NCBI GenBank assembly: GCA_903908165.1
Contig: CAIVQX010000009.1
Location: forward strand, 1 to 64,000
Direction of reading: 5' to 3'
Length of the DNA stretch: 64,000 nucleotides
Origin: an uncultured Methylococcaceae bacterium
Lineage (GTDB): Bacteria > Pseudomonadota > Gammaproteobacteria > Methylococcales > Methylomonadaceae
Shown here: in pieces, positions 17,294-26,367 of the stretch
Position numbering within the stretch: the stretch's first letter is position 1
How the letters are laid out: each line of letters begins with the position of its first letter
Position numbers and translations under genes: made by a program
The notes under the pieces: generated by a model
What the model saw: the letters and a program-made list of their open reading frames with translations, nothing else
What the model was told of the DNA's origin: nothing
Databases searched by the model: none

Positions 17294-18922
17294 ATGAATA
17301 ACCTAATTATTTCGCCTAAAGGCTATGACTTGCTTCGTAACCCATTGCTCAATCGTGGTTCTGCATTTACTTTGGAAGAACGTGCTGCAAATGGTTTGGA
17401 GGGATTGCTTCCGCCTACCGTCGATACACTAGAGTTACAGATTACGCGTATTAATTTACAATTAAATTCTCTTGATAATAACTTACAAAAGTACCTCTTC
17501 TTATCAGACCTACAAACCCGTAACCAGACATTATTTTTCGCTGTGGTGATGTCTGATCCGTCGACCTTTATGCCCTTGATTTACACGCCCACAGTTGGCG
17601 AAGCTTGTCAGAAATTTGATCATTATTTTAGAGCAGCACGAGGACTGTATCTACCCATTACCGCAAAAGGCAGGATTAAGGCAATAATGTCAAACTGGCC
17701 ACAACAAGACATCCGCTTTGTTGTAGTAACTGACGGCGAACGAATATTGGGTTTAGGTGATCTTGGCGTGAATGGTATGGGGATCGCAGTTGGCAAGCTT
17801 GCGCTCTATACAGCTGTAGCTGGAGTGCCGCCGCATTTGACTTTACCGATAATGTTGGATGTCGGCACTAATAATGAAGAGTATATAGAAGATCCTCTGT
17901 ATTTAGGGCTTCAAAGGCCTCGTATTCGTGGCACTGAATATGACGAGTTTATTGAAGAGTTTGTTCAAGCAGTACAGAGTCTTTATCCGAAATGCTGTAT
18001 TCAGTGGGAAGATTTTGCCAACATTAATGCTGTACCTGTACTTGAACGATATAGGGAAAAAATTTGTACCTATAACGATGATATACAAGGCACTGCCGCT
18101 GTTGCTCTTGCAGGTATCTACGCTTCTTTGCGTATTACCGGTCAGAAATTAACTGAACAACGCTTTCTATTTATGGGTGCGGGCTCAGCAGGCACAGGTA
18201 TTGCGGAGCTCATTAGTCAGGCCATGGTTTATGAGGGTCTTACGATTGAAGAGGCAAGAGAACACTGTTGGCTTTTTGACATCAATGGTCTACTTGAAAC
18301 ATCACGCACCGATATTGCAGCGTTTCAATTTCCATTTACACACCAACATATTCCTTGCAAGTCATTTGTTGAAGCAATTAAATCGATTAAACCAACTGGA
18401 ATTATAGGGGTAAGTACTGTTCCAAAAATATTCAATCAACAAGTGATTGAGTCCATGTCCAAGATTAACACACACCCTATTATCTTTCCTTATTCCAATC
18501 CAACCTCACATTCTGAGTGCACTGCTGAGGAAGCTTATCGTTGGTCAAACGGTAGTGCTATTTTCGCTAGCGGAAGCCCTTTTGATCCTGTTGAAATTAA
18601 CGGTCATAAGTTTTTTCCCAGTCAAGGCAATAATGTTTATATTTTTCCTGCAATGGGTATGGCAGTATTGGTGACGGAAGCTCTTCGAGTCACTCAGGAG
18701 ATGTTTATCGTTGCCGCAAAAGCGGTTGCAGAGCAAGTTACACAGAAACAACTCGATTCTGGCTTGATTTATCCGCCACAAAGTCAGATTTTAGAAACAT
18801 CGCTCTTGACGGCTACAAAAATTGCCACTTACATTTTTGATCAGGGACTCGCACGTGCACAACGTCCTATTAATATTGAAGAATATATTCGCTCAATCGC
18901 CTATCAACCTAAATATACTTAA
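17294..18922 (+). CDS. maeA: NAD-dependent malic enzyme (oxaloacetate-decarboxylating)
   Basis: Converts malate to pyruvate and CO2 with NAD reduction. The 542-residue length is that of the long SfcA/MaeA family. Motifs: SDLQTRN and YTPTVGEACQKF near the N-terminus, then VVVTDGERILGLGDLGVNGMG (about 150-170), the catalytic lysine region GMGIAVGKLALY, WEDFANINA, and the dinucleotide-binding FMGAGSAGTGIAE (about 295-307). The ATG at 17294 is preferred over an upstream TTG because MNNLIISPKGYDLLRNPLLNRG matches the usual N-terminus. The acyltransferase gene follows 21 bp later. Confidence 0.93.
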   Translation: MNNLIISPKGYDLLRNPLLNRGSAFTLEERAANGLEGLLPPTVDTLELQITRINLQLNSLDNNLQKYLFLSDLQTRNQTLFFAVVMSDPSTFMPLIYTPTVGEACQKFDHYFRAARGLYLPITAKGRIKAIMSNWPQQDIRFVVVTDGERILGLGDLGVNGMGIAVGKLALYTAVAGVPPHLTLPIMLDVGTNNEEYIEDPLYLGLQRPRIRGTEYDEFIEEFVQAVQSLYPKCCIQWEDFANINAVPVLERYREKICTYNDDIQGTAAVALAGIYASLRITGQKLTEQRFLFMGAGSAGTGIAELISQAMVYEGLTIEEAREHCWLFDINGLLETSRTDIAAFQFPFTHQHIPCKSFVEAIKSIKPTGIIGVSTVPKIFNQQVIESMSKINTHPIIFPYSNPTSHSECTAEEAYRWSNGSAIFASGSPFDPVEINGHKFFPSQGNNVYIFPAMGMAVLVTEALRVTQEMFIVAAKAVAEQVTQKQLDSGLIYPPQSQILETSLLTATKIATYIFDQGLARAQRPINIEEYIRSIAYQPKYT

Positions 18923-18943
18923 ATCTAAATTAAGAGCGCAAAA

Positions 18944-20116
18944 ATGCCAATAACAATAACGAATGTTTCTACATCTACTTTTATTGTAATAAGCACTCTA
19001 GTAGTGGCAATAATGCTGTCGTTGCGCAAAAGTAAACACACTGAGTTATTTCCTACCTGTGTAACCGAAGAGCTGAAAGGTATTGGTATTTTGAGCGTAG
19101 TCTTTGCTCACATCAGTTATATGCTGGTTAATGATAGTCATTTTTTATATCCTCTATCAATAGCGGGTGGGGTAGGTGTTGATTTATTTCTGTTAATGTC
19201 GGGTTTTGGTCTTACGGTTAGTATGTTGAAGAAAAAACTTTCTGTTTCAGAATTTTATCGACGGCGTCTAATCAAGGTATTTATTCCATTTTGGTTAGTG
19301 TTAACTCTATTATTTATTGTAGATAATGAAGTTTTACATATTACTTATAGTCTTAAGTATATCCTAGAGTCATTAGCTGAGTGGTTTCCTAGGGCTAGTG
19401 CATTTGATGATGTTGATTCTCCATTATGGTATATCAATTGGCTGGTGATGTTCTACGTGCTATTTCCAATATTATTTATGCCCAAAAAACCTTGGGTGAC
19501 CGCTATTTTATTAGCCGCTATCGCCAATATTATCGCCATTATGGATCCGCTTCATTTGCAAGCAAATTGGTTACATCGTCTACACACCAATGCATTCTCG
19601 CTGGGAATTTTATTAGCTTGGTTATTAACGGGTAATACAGGTTTTTCAAAAAGCATTATCTGGTTTAAAAATAAATACGAGGGGATAGGTAGGTCATTTG
19701 TACTAGCATTATCGGTGGGACTGGCTGCCTATATGATCTATCACAGTAGATCCAGTGATTGGCCGCAACTCGCATCAGTGCTTGCAGCATTGGGCTTCAG
19801 TGCAGATTTTTTTATTGGCCAAGCAAGCAGTCTGATAGCAATGACTATGTTAGTTATTTTCTTTTCATTAAAAAGACTTGATTGTAAGGCGCTTTATTTG
19901 TTCGGTCTTTATTCTTATGAAACTTACCTCTTGCACTGGCCGTTACTTGAACGCTACGATCAACTGTTTACTTATTTTCCAGCTTGGCTTGCCGTTATAT
20001 TTTGGCTGTGTATTTTCGTAATCCTCGGTTGGTTGATGCAGAAAATAACACGCCCGATCAGTACTTGGATTGACTCAGTGTTAACTGCAAGCAGACCAGC
20101 AGATATATTGAAGTAA
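18944..20116 (+). CDS. Acyltransferase family 3 membrane protein
   Basis: 390 residues with about ten transmembrane helices. The family's N-terminal signature EELKGIGILSVVFAHISYM (about residues 43-61) carries the conserved histidine, followed by GVGVDLFLLMSGFGLTVS and the arginine-containing FYRRRLIKVFIPFW. Members O-acetylate or acylate cell-surface sugars, peptidoglycan or lipids at the inner membrane. It lies 21 bp after malic enzyme, probably co-transcribed, without an obvious functional link. The acceptor is unknown. Confidence 0.85.
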   Translation: MPITITNVSTSTFIVISTLVVAIMLSLRKSKHTELFPTCVTEELKGIGILSVVFAHISYMLVNDSHFLYPLSIAGGVGVDLFLLMSGFGLTVSMLKKKLSVSEFYRRRLIKVFIPFWLVLTLLFIVDNEVLHITYSLKYILESLAEWFPRASAFDDVDSPLWYINWLVMFYVLFPILFMPKKPWVTAILLAAIANIIAIMDPLHLQANWLHRLHTNAFSLGILLAWLLTGNTGFSKSIIWFKNKYEGIGRSFVLALSVGLAAYMIYHSRSSDWPQLASVLAALGFSADFFIGQASSLIAMTMLVIFFSLKRLDCKALYLFGLYSYETYLLHWPLLERYDQLFTYFPAWLAVIFWLCIFVILGWLMQKITRPISTWIDSVLTASRPADILK

Positions 20117-20347
20117 CAAGTTTTATAGGGATTTTCCAATACTATTTTGAAAGTTTCAAATTGCCCTCAATATCTAGGCCTATTAAAAAAGGGCACAAGA
20201 ATTCTAATTCTTTACAGTAATTTCTCTACGTTCTTTAATACTACCAAATCAGGGTGTCTTATATTTTTTTTACTTAGCTAAAAGATATAATGAAACGTTA
20301 ATTCTTTAGTTCAAGAACTTCAATCCAAATATACGGTAGTAAACCAA

Positions 20348-21817
20348 ATGAAAATCTCGTTTAATGACAGTAAAATTTGCCGCTTATTTGCGTTAACACT
20401 CCTTATCTTGTTGCCTTCATTAAGCTTAGCCCAAGAGACAAATGCCATAACTGAAGTAGATCTGAAGCAACATTTCATCGGTTATTTTGCGCTTTTAATT
20501 ACAGTTTCAGCCTATATAGTTGCGATGACTGAAGATTTACATCAAATGTGTAAAGCTAAACCAATGCTACTAGGTTCAGGACTTATTTGGTTTGCCATTT
20601 TTATTTATTATTGGGCCGTTTTTGATACAACTTCACCCGTTATTCCTGCTTTTGAAAGTAATTTAACGGCTTATTCGGAATTATTTTTATTTATCACTGT
20701 ATCGATGGCTTTTTTAAATGCCATGACTGAACGTGGTGTTTTCGATGCTTTACGTATTGTCTTAATCAACAATCAATTTACTTATCGACAACTATTTTGG
20801 ATTACTGGTGTATTGGCATTTTTAATGTCCTCCGTTATTAGTAGTTTAACGGTGGGATTAATGATGGGATACTTGATCTTATCGATTGGTAAAGGTCAGC
20901 CTAAGTTTATTGGTCTTGCTGCTTTGAATGCTGTAGTTGCCTGTAATGCTGGAGGTACGTTAAGCCCATTGGGAGGCATTTCTACCTTCTTTGTTTGGCA
21001 ACAAAATAAGCTGCAATTTACTGATTTTTTTAAGTTAACGATACCTTGTATCGTTAATTTTTTGGTTCCTGCAGGTATTATGTATTTTTCTGTAACTAAA
21101 GAAATACCTGCGCTTTCTAAAGAAAAAGTTGTACTAAAGCGGGGTAGTAAGCGAATTATATTTGTATTCATTCTTGCCGTTATCATAACAATATTAGCTG
21201 ATGAAATTCTTCATATGCCAACGGTAGCGGGCATGATGTTCGGTTTAACAATGTTATTATTTGTCAGTTACTATTTAAATAAGTCAGAAAATAAATTCTT
21301 AACGGTCAATCATTTTTTAACAGACTATGAATATAAAAGCCATGCAGATTCTCAAAAAGGCTTCGATGTTTTTAAGTGTATCGCAGGGGTTGATTGGGAT
21401 ACTTTGTTGTTTTTCTATGGAGCCATGATGATTGTTGGCGCGCTCGATTTTTTAGGGTATTTAGACGCTATGGAACATCTTTTTCTGACGGAATTAAGTC
21501 CCACTTTAGCAAATATCATGATTGGTTTAACGTCATCAACTGTTGATAATGGAACATTAATGTTTGCGGTGTTAAAAATGAACCCTAATTTTGCAGTCGG
21601 ACAATGGGTATTGCTGACCTTAACGTTGGGCGTGGGTGGAAGTTTGTTGGCGCTTGGATCTGCGCCCGGGTTGCATGTGCTAGGTTTAATGAAAGAACAT
21701 CTTAAAGAAGGGGAAGGTTATACGTTTACCCTTCATTTACGCTGGATGCCTGCTATTTTGTTAGGTTTTTTTGCCAGTGTTTTAACGCTTTATTTACTAA
21801 ACGGCGGTAACTTTTAG
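20348..21817 (+). CDS. nhaD: NhaD-type Na+/H+ antiporter
   Basis: 489 residues with an apparent cleavable signal peptide (about 1-28, LLPSLSLAQE) and eleven to twelve membrane segments. NhaD-like motifs are visible: ACNAGGTLSPLGGISTFFVW (about 197-216), LTVGLMMGYL before it, and near the C-terminus GLTSSTVDNGTLMFAVLKM and GSLLALGSAPGLHVLG. It extrudes sodium in exchange for protons and supports salt or alkaline tolerance. The N-terminal leader before the first TM is usual for this branch of the ion transporter superfamily. Confidence 0.88.
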   Translation: MKISFNDSKICRLFALTLLILLPSLSLAQETNAITEVDLKQHFIGYFALLITVSAYIVAMTEDLHQMCKAKPMLLGSGLIWFAIFIYYWAVFDTTSPVIPAFESNLTAYSELFLFITVSMAFLNAMTERGVFDALRIVLINNQFTYRQLFWITGVLAFLMSSVISSLTVGLMMGYLILSIGKGQPKFIGLAALNAVVACNAGGTLSPLGGISTFFVWQQNKLQFTDFFKLTIPCIVNFLVPAGIMYFSVTKEIPALSKEKVVLKRGSKRIIFVFILAVIITILADEILHMPTVAGMMFGLTMLLFVSYYLNKSENKFLTVNHFLTDYEYKSHADSQKGFDVFKCIAGVDWDTLLFFYGAMMIVGALDFLGYLDAMEHLFLTELSPTLANIMIGLTSSTVDNGTLMFAVLKMNPNFAVGQWVLLTLTLGVGGSLLALGSAPGLHVLGLMKEHLKEGEGYTFTLHLRWMPAILLGFFASVLTLYLLNGGNF

Positions 21818-21838
21818 TGTTACAACTCATTAATTAAA

Positions 21839-23653
21839 TTAGTTCGGGGGTGTGGTATTTTGCTCAGGCAAAAATCCGCCCGCCTGCATAGTCCACATAT
21901 GATGATACAAGCCTTTCTGAGCTAATAATTGCTCGTGCTGACCATCCTCTACAATGCGGCCTTGATCAAATACTAAAATGCGATCTAAATGTGCAATCGT
22001 TGATAAGCGGTGAGCAATAACGATGACAGTCTTTCGTCCCATGGCAAGATCTAGGCTTTCTTGAATAGTTTTTTCAGTAACTGAATCCAGACTTGATGTC
22101 GCCTCATCCAAGATTAAAATAGGTGCGTCTTTTAGTAGAACACGCGCAATTGCAATTCGTTGGCGTTGCCCGCCGGATAATTTTACTCCCCGTTCACCAA
22201 CCAAAGAATCATAACCATCTGGCATTATTTTAATAAATTCATCGGCATGTGCTTGCTTTGCGGCTAGTTGAATTGCTTTATCAGATACATCTAAACGCCC
22301 ATAGCCTATGTTTTCTTTAAGGCTACGATGAAATAGACTAGGGTCTTGTGGTATCAAGCTGATTTGTTCATGAAGTGAGTCTTGCAAGATATACTGAATA
22401 TCTTCGCCATCGATGAGGATTTTTCCACCTTGTGGTTGGTAGCTACGTAACATCAGGCTTACAAAAGTCGATTTTCCAGAGCCTGAAAAACCTACCAAGC
22501 CGACTCGCTGTCCTCCTTGAATAACTACATTTAATTGATCAAATACTGGGCGTTGGGAATCATAACTAAAATTTACATTACAAAATTCAATTCTACCTTG
22601 GTTTATGGTTAAAGGTGATGCATCTGGTTTATCTACAATTTCATGAGGTTGAACAATGGTATCAACGCCATTTGCGATATTACCCACATATTCAAAAAAC
22701 TCTAAAAATCGCCGAGTTAAATTTCGCGCATCATTGATAATAAGTAATGCGAGACCGATGCTCATAGTAAAAGCACCTACAGTGATTATGTTGCTATCCC
22801 ATAGAGTTAAAGCATAATAAACTGTACTTACTTTTAGTATTGCAGCGGCAATAAATTGAAACCATCGAATGCGTTCCATATACCAAAAAGTTCGTCGCCC
22901 CGACTTAACTTCCGTCTCCAAAAAACCATCCAGATACTGCCGTTCAAAATGTAAGCGTGCAAATAGCTTGGCATTTAGACTGTTAGTTACTGCATCGACT
23001 ATTTTGCCATTAACTTGGCTACGAGTTGCTGCATAAGCTTGTGCGTATGGTTGACATCGTTTTGCTAAAAAATACGATAGGCTTACATACACAAATACCC
23101 AGCCCGCAACCATCAAACCTAACCCTTGATTTACGTTTAATAATAAAGCAATAGAAATTGTAAAAGTAACCAGAATAGGCCAAAAGTCACATAAAATAGA
23201 CCAGGCAGTATGATTGACACTCATGGCTGTTTCGCTAATTCGATGAGCTAATGCGCCGGCAAAATGACTGCCAAAATAGCGTGGCGAATGATATTGTAAA
23301 TAAGCGTATAACGCTTTTGTTGTATATTGGCGTAAGCGAGGGCCCATAATAATTAATATGGCTCCGCTAGTTCGGCTAAACACTATTTCAGCTATATTCA
23401 AGCTAACCAGTAATAATAAAGGTACTCGTAAGTTTTCTAGCAGTGGCGTCCCATTCGATTGTGCTACGCTATCCATAATTGATTTAATTGCATAGGGCAC
23501 CAAAATGTTACCTGTCGCCTGTCCGGTCTCCATAATCAACATTAAAATAATCCAACCTTTAAATCGGGCTAGACAATGCATAATGAAATGAATAGTGCCA
23601 GTGGGTAACAAAGGCGCTTCTGAAGCTCGTTGAAAATCTTTATTCTTAGGCAT
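21839..23653 (-). CDS. ABC exporter, fused membrane and ATPase domains
   Basis: A 604-residue half-transporter: a six-helix ABC transmembrane domain (about 20-330) and an ATPase domain (about 355-590) with Walker A GFSGSGKST, signature LSGGQRQRIA, Walker B ILILDEATSSLDS and the H-loop IAHRLST. It should dimerise in the inner membrane and export a lipid-like or hydrophobic compound; the substrate is unknown. Its start is 5 bp after the end of a broken sulfotransferase gene on the same strand, suggesting a former two-gene operon. It converges on nhaD with 21 bp between them. Confidence 0.9.
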   Translation of the reverse strand: MPKNKDFQRASEAPLLPTGTIHFIMHCLARFKGWIILMLIMETGQATGNILVPYAIKSIMDSVAQSNGTPLLENLRVPLLLLVSLNIAEIVFSRTSGAILIIMGPRLRQYTTKALYAYLQYHSPRYFGSHFAGALAHRISETAMSVNHTAWSILCDFWPILVTFTISIALLLNVNQGLGLMVAGWVFVYVSLSYFLAKRCQPYAQAYAATRSQVNGKIVDAVTNSLNAKLFARLHFERQYLDGFLETEVKSGRRTFWYMERIRWFQFIAAAILKVSTVYYALTLWDSNIITVGAFTMSIGLALLIINDARNLTRRFLEFFEYVGNIANGVDTIVQPHEIVDKPDASPLTINQGRIEFCNVNFSYDSQRPVFDQLNVVIQGGQRVGLVGFSGSGKSTFVSLMLRSYQPQGGKILIDGEDIQYILQDSLHEQISLIPQDPSLFHRSLKENIGYGRLDVSDKAIQLAAKQAHADEFIKIMPDGYDSLVGERGVKLSGGQRQRIAIARVLLKDAPILILDEATSSLDSVTEKTIQESLDLAMGRKTVIVIAHRLSTIAHLDRILVFDQGRIVEDGQHEQLLAQKGLYHHMWTMQAGGFLPEQNTTPPN

Positions 23654-23658
23654 GATGT

Positions 23659-23931
23659 TTAATTATGATCACTTTTTCCGTTTTTAAGCCAGTCAGCACA
23701 TTCTTGCCCTAACTCACTGATAGCCCGAACTTCATATTCGGTGCACTCATCTGTAGTAAGCGGGTCTATACAGCATCCATTTTGTTGCATTTAAGTAGTC
23801 CCTGATTTTGCATACGTGACAATAATGATGTCATTTTCTCGAAATTGAAAGTCATTCCAGATCGTCGAATCAAAGTGATGGTTTTGTAGTTCTCTTACCT
23901 TAGTTGTTATCGCTTCTTGGTTGGACATCAT
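23659..23931 (-). pseudogene. Internally deleted sulfotransferase gene remnant
   Basis: One continuous frame of 91 codons. The first part reads MMSNQEAITTKVRELQNHHF and, about 20 residues later, DIIIVTYAKSGTT, the N-terminus and 5'-phosphosulfate loop of PAPS-dependent sulfotransferases. Functional relatives continue with W-MQQ; here the Trp codon is replaced by TAA (23791-23793), followed by MQQ. Shortly after comes EYEVRAISELGQECADWL, which resembles the extreme C-terminus of the same family. So about 200 central codons are missing and one stop is present. A ribosome binding site (AAAGGT) remains. Alternatively the 43-codon part after the stop (start 23790) is translated as a small protein. 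Confidence 0.75.
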
Positions 23932-24186
23932 TACCTTTTATTAAAGAGTATTGTCAATTAACTCTACATTTATGAAATGGGTATTATATTTAACCAGCTT
24001 AAATTTATATCCTAGGGTAATTATTTTGTCATAATAGTTTTCTAAAAAAATAGTATTGTTTAAACTGGATAATCTAAATTTTAAGCATGATAGACTACAG
24101 CTAATAATTGATAACTTTAATTAAGGACATCCTTATGTCAAAAAACAACGCTCTGCTTTTAAACATTAAATTAACATCTATAAGCC

Positions 24187-25011
24187 ATGTTTAACTCGTC
24201 AGAAAAGCCGCTAATTATGGGTATTCTAAATGTTACTCCAGACAGTTTTTCTGATGGTGGACATTTTAACAACATTACCTCTGCATTAATGCAAGTGGAA
24301 AAAATGTTAAATGATGGCGCTGATATCATTGATATTGGTGGTGAATCAACTCGACCTTATTCCATTTCGGTCTCATCCGGCGAACAAGTTCAGCGGGTCA
24401 TACCGATTATTAAAGCTATTCGAAAGCAACTATCAAGTACAGTCCAAATTAGTATCGATACTCGACTAAGTTCTGTGGCCAAATTAGCTTTGGCGGAAGG
24501 CGCTAATATCATTAATGATATATCTGCTGGATACAATGATCCTAATATATTGAATGTTGCAGCAGACTATGACTGTCCGATTATATTGATGCATATTAAA
24601 GGCACGCCTCAAACAATGCAGGATAATCCAAGTTACGATAATGTCGTTCCTGATGTCCTTGCGAGTTTGCACATCAGTGCAGAACGGGCAAAACAAGTAG
24701 GTATCAAACAAAACAAAATTATACTCGACCCTGGTATTGGTTTTGGCAAAACCAATGAGCATAATTTAAAGCTTTTAGGGCATTTAAATCAATTTGTCGA
24801 AACTGGATATCCTATTTTATTAGGCACAAGTCGAAAGAAATTTTTAAATAAAATAACTTCCACAGAAAAGCCCGAAGACTTAGCGCTTGCGACTGCAGTA
24901 ACATCTGCATTAGCAGTAATGGCTGGTGTTAAAGTGCTACGTGTTCATGATGTCAAAGAAAATAGACAAGCAGTTGATGTTGCTTGGGCAATTAAGCAGA
25001 GTTCTCATTAA
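24187..25011 (+). CDS. folP: Dihydropteroate synthase
   Basis: Joins 6-hydroxymethyl-dihydropterin pyrophosphate with p-aminobenzoate in folate synthesis; the target of sulfonamides. 274 residues with both signatures: IMGILNVTPDSFSDGGHF (residues 10-27) and DIIDIGGESTRPYS (about 46-59), then ILDPGIGFGKT and GTSRKKF. The start used follows a 19-codon frame (24135-24194) that has an AAGGA box and overlaps folP by 8 bp; that frame could be a leader peptide or chance. It is separate from folK/folB, which lie about 17 kb away. glmM and ftsH, common neighbours of folP, are not adjacent. Confidence 0.95.
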   Translation: MFNSSEKPLIMGILNVTPDSFSDGGHFNNITSALMQVEKMLNDGADIIDIGGESTRPYSISVSSGEQVQRVIPIIKAIRKQLSSTVQISIDTRLSSVAKLALAEGANIINDISAGYNDPNILNVAADYDCPIILMHIKGTPQTMQDNPSYDNVVPDVLASLHISAERAKQVGIKQNKIILDPGIGFGKTNEHNLKLLGHLNQFVETGYPILLGTSRKKFLNKITSTEKPEDLALATAVTSALAVMAGVKVLRVHDVKENRQAVDVAWAIKQSSH

Positions 25012-25285
25012 ACTTAATGCTATTTTTAATAGCTTGTGCGATTGTTCTAATAATTCGGCAAGGTTGGAAATGTTAGTGCAAATTGCTAATAATGCTTGAA
25101 ACATCATGATGCGTTGATACTAGAAGAAGCGATCCTAATTGAAGTTAAGTAAAGGAGAGCTTTTCAAGAGTCAATGTAGTTAAAGTTTTTACCTCATGTC
25201 CTCTATTGTTAACGTGAATAAAAAATTAAAAAGCCTTTTAGAACAAATGCTTGAAGTTATACAGGTATAGAAAAGCATAGTGTTA
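25012..25285. other. Non-coding stretch upstream of the CarH-like regulator
   Basis: This is the left part of a 356 bp gap. It holds a short hairpin GCTATTTTTAATAGC (about 25019-25033) just after folP, which lacks a T-run, so termination there is doubtful. No supported reading frame or RNA gene is seen. The remaining part of the gap is the promoter/operator described next. Confidence 0.45.
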
Positions 25286-25341
25286 TTTTGTTCAGTACAA
25301 TTTTTGTCAATGTTTTGTATAGTTTTGTGCTAACATATAAT
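25286..25341 (+). promoter_or_regulatory. Promoter with TTGTNNA direct repeats (candidate CarH-type operator)
   Basis: A perfect -10 box TATAAT lies at 25336-25341, 27 bases before the start codon. Over the -35 region are repeats of TTTTGT beginning at 25286, 25302, 25313 and 25323. Written as TTGTNNA, matches start at 25288, 25304 and 25315, with a fourth imperfect copy at 25325; the last three are spaced 11 and 10 bp, one helical turn. CarH of Thermus binds tandem 11-bp direct repeats with an ACA core, the complement of TGT. Autoregulation by the downstream B12-binding MerR protein is inferred. Confidence 0.6.
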
Positions 25342-25367
25342 TTTTATTTTGAGACAACTATGTAAAC

Positions 25368-26336
25368 ATGACTAGCACTAGTGATGAATCAGCTCAATAC
25401 TTAATTAAAACAGTCTCAAAAAGGTCTGGCGTTAAATCTGATCTTGTAAGAGCTTGGGAGAGACGCTATCAGGCAGTTACGCCGACCCGGACCTCTGGTG
25501 GTCATCGAATATATACCGACCAAGATATTGCTCGTTTAAAACTTCTCAATCAGGCAACTAGCAATGGTCATAGCATTAGTCAAATTGCTAGACTTTCTCT
25601 TGAAGATCTAAAAAATCTAGTAAAAAGTGAATCTGAATCAATCCCGCAGCCTCCACATATAATCCCTTCTAGTAGTGACAGGTTATATATTGCTGCGGAT
25701 TATATGGAAAAATGTTACGCCGCTGTTTTAGCTTTTGACCCTAAAGCCCTTGAGTCTCATTTTGAAAATGCAATCGTAGAGCTTGGCTCTGAGATATTTA
25801 TTGAGCACTTGCTAACACCTCTGTTAACTAGAATTGGTGAGCGTTGGAAAGCCGGGGAACTGAGACCGGTTCACGAACATATGACTTCATCTGTTATTCG
25901 TTCACTTGCTTATATTTTACGTAACAATAAACCCCGGGCAGAAAATGCGCCCAGAATGGTTGTTAGTACGCCGATTGATCAATTGCACGAGTTAGGTGCT
26001 TTACTTGCTGCCATCATGGCAGAACTTAGTGATTGGCAAGTGACTTACCTTGGGACAAATCTCCCTGCCGAAGAAATAGCTGCAGCTATTAAATATACTA
26101 ATGCCCGTGCTGTGACTCTCAGCATCAGTTTTGCTGCCAATGATCACGTTGTTGCAAAAGAACTTAGAAGACTGAGAAAATTAATTGGTCCTGATATAGC
26201 GATTATTGTTGGAGGTAGAGCCGCTGAGTATTACCAAGATATTTTAAATGAAGTCGGAGTTGTAAATATTCAAAGTTACGCCCATTTTAGACAAATTCTG
26301 GCTGAACTTGCCCTAAAGCAAGAAAACCAGAATTGA
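25368..26336 (+). CDS. MerR-family regulator with cobalamin-binding domain (CarH/LitR-like)
   Basis: 322 residues. The N-terminal MerR winged helix (about 10-80) contains VSKRSGVKSDLVRAWERRY and TSGGHRIYTDQD. A helical bundle (about 105-190) carries W160, E170 and H171, the W-x9-EH pattern that in CarH packs against the upper face of adenosylcobalamin. The Rossmann B12-binding domain (about 195-320) has DQLHELG with His207 as candidate cobalt ligand, then LSISFA and VGGRAAEYY. Such proteins bind operators in the dark and release them when light breaks the Co-C bond, often controlling carotenoid or photolyase genes. No such target is in this window. A repeat-rich promoter lies upstream. Confidence 0.85.
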   Translation: MTSTSDESAQYLIKTVSKRSGVKSDLVRAWERRYQAVTPTRTSGGHRIYTDQDIARLKLLNQATSNGHSISQIARLSLEDLKNLVKSESESIPQPPHIIPSSSDRLYIAADYMEKCYAAVLAFDPKALESHFENAIVELGSEIFIEHLLTPLLTRIGERWKAGELRPVHEHMTSSVIRSLAYILRNNKPRAENAPRMVVSTPIDQLHELGALLAAIMAELSDWQVTYLGTNLPAEEIAAAIKYTNARAVTLSISFAANDHVVAKELRRLRKLIGPDIAIIVGGRAAEYYQDILNEVGVVNIQSYAHFRQILAELALKQENQN

Positions 26337-26367
26337 TAGTTGATTTATAACTCATTGTTATTTCTTT

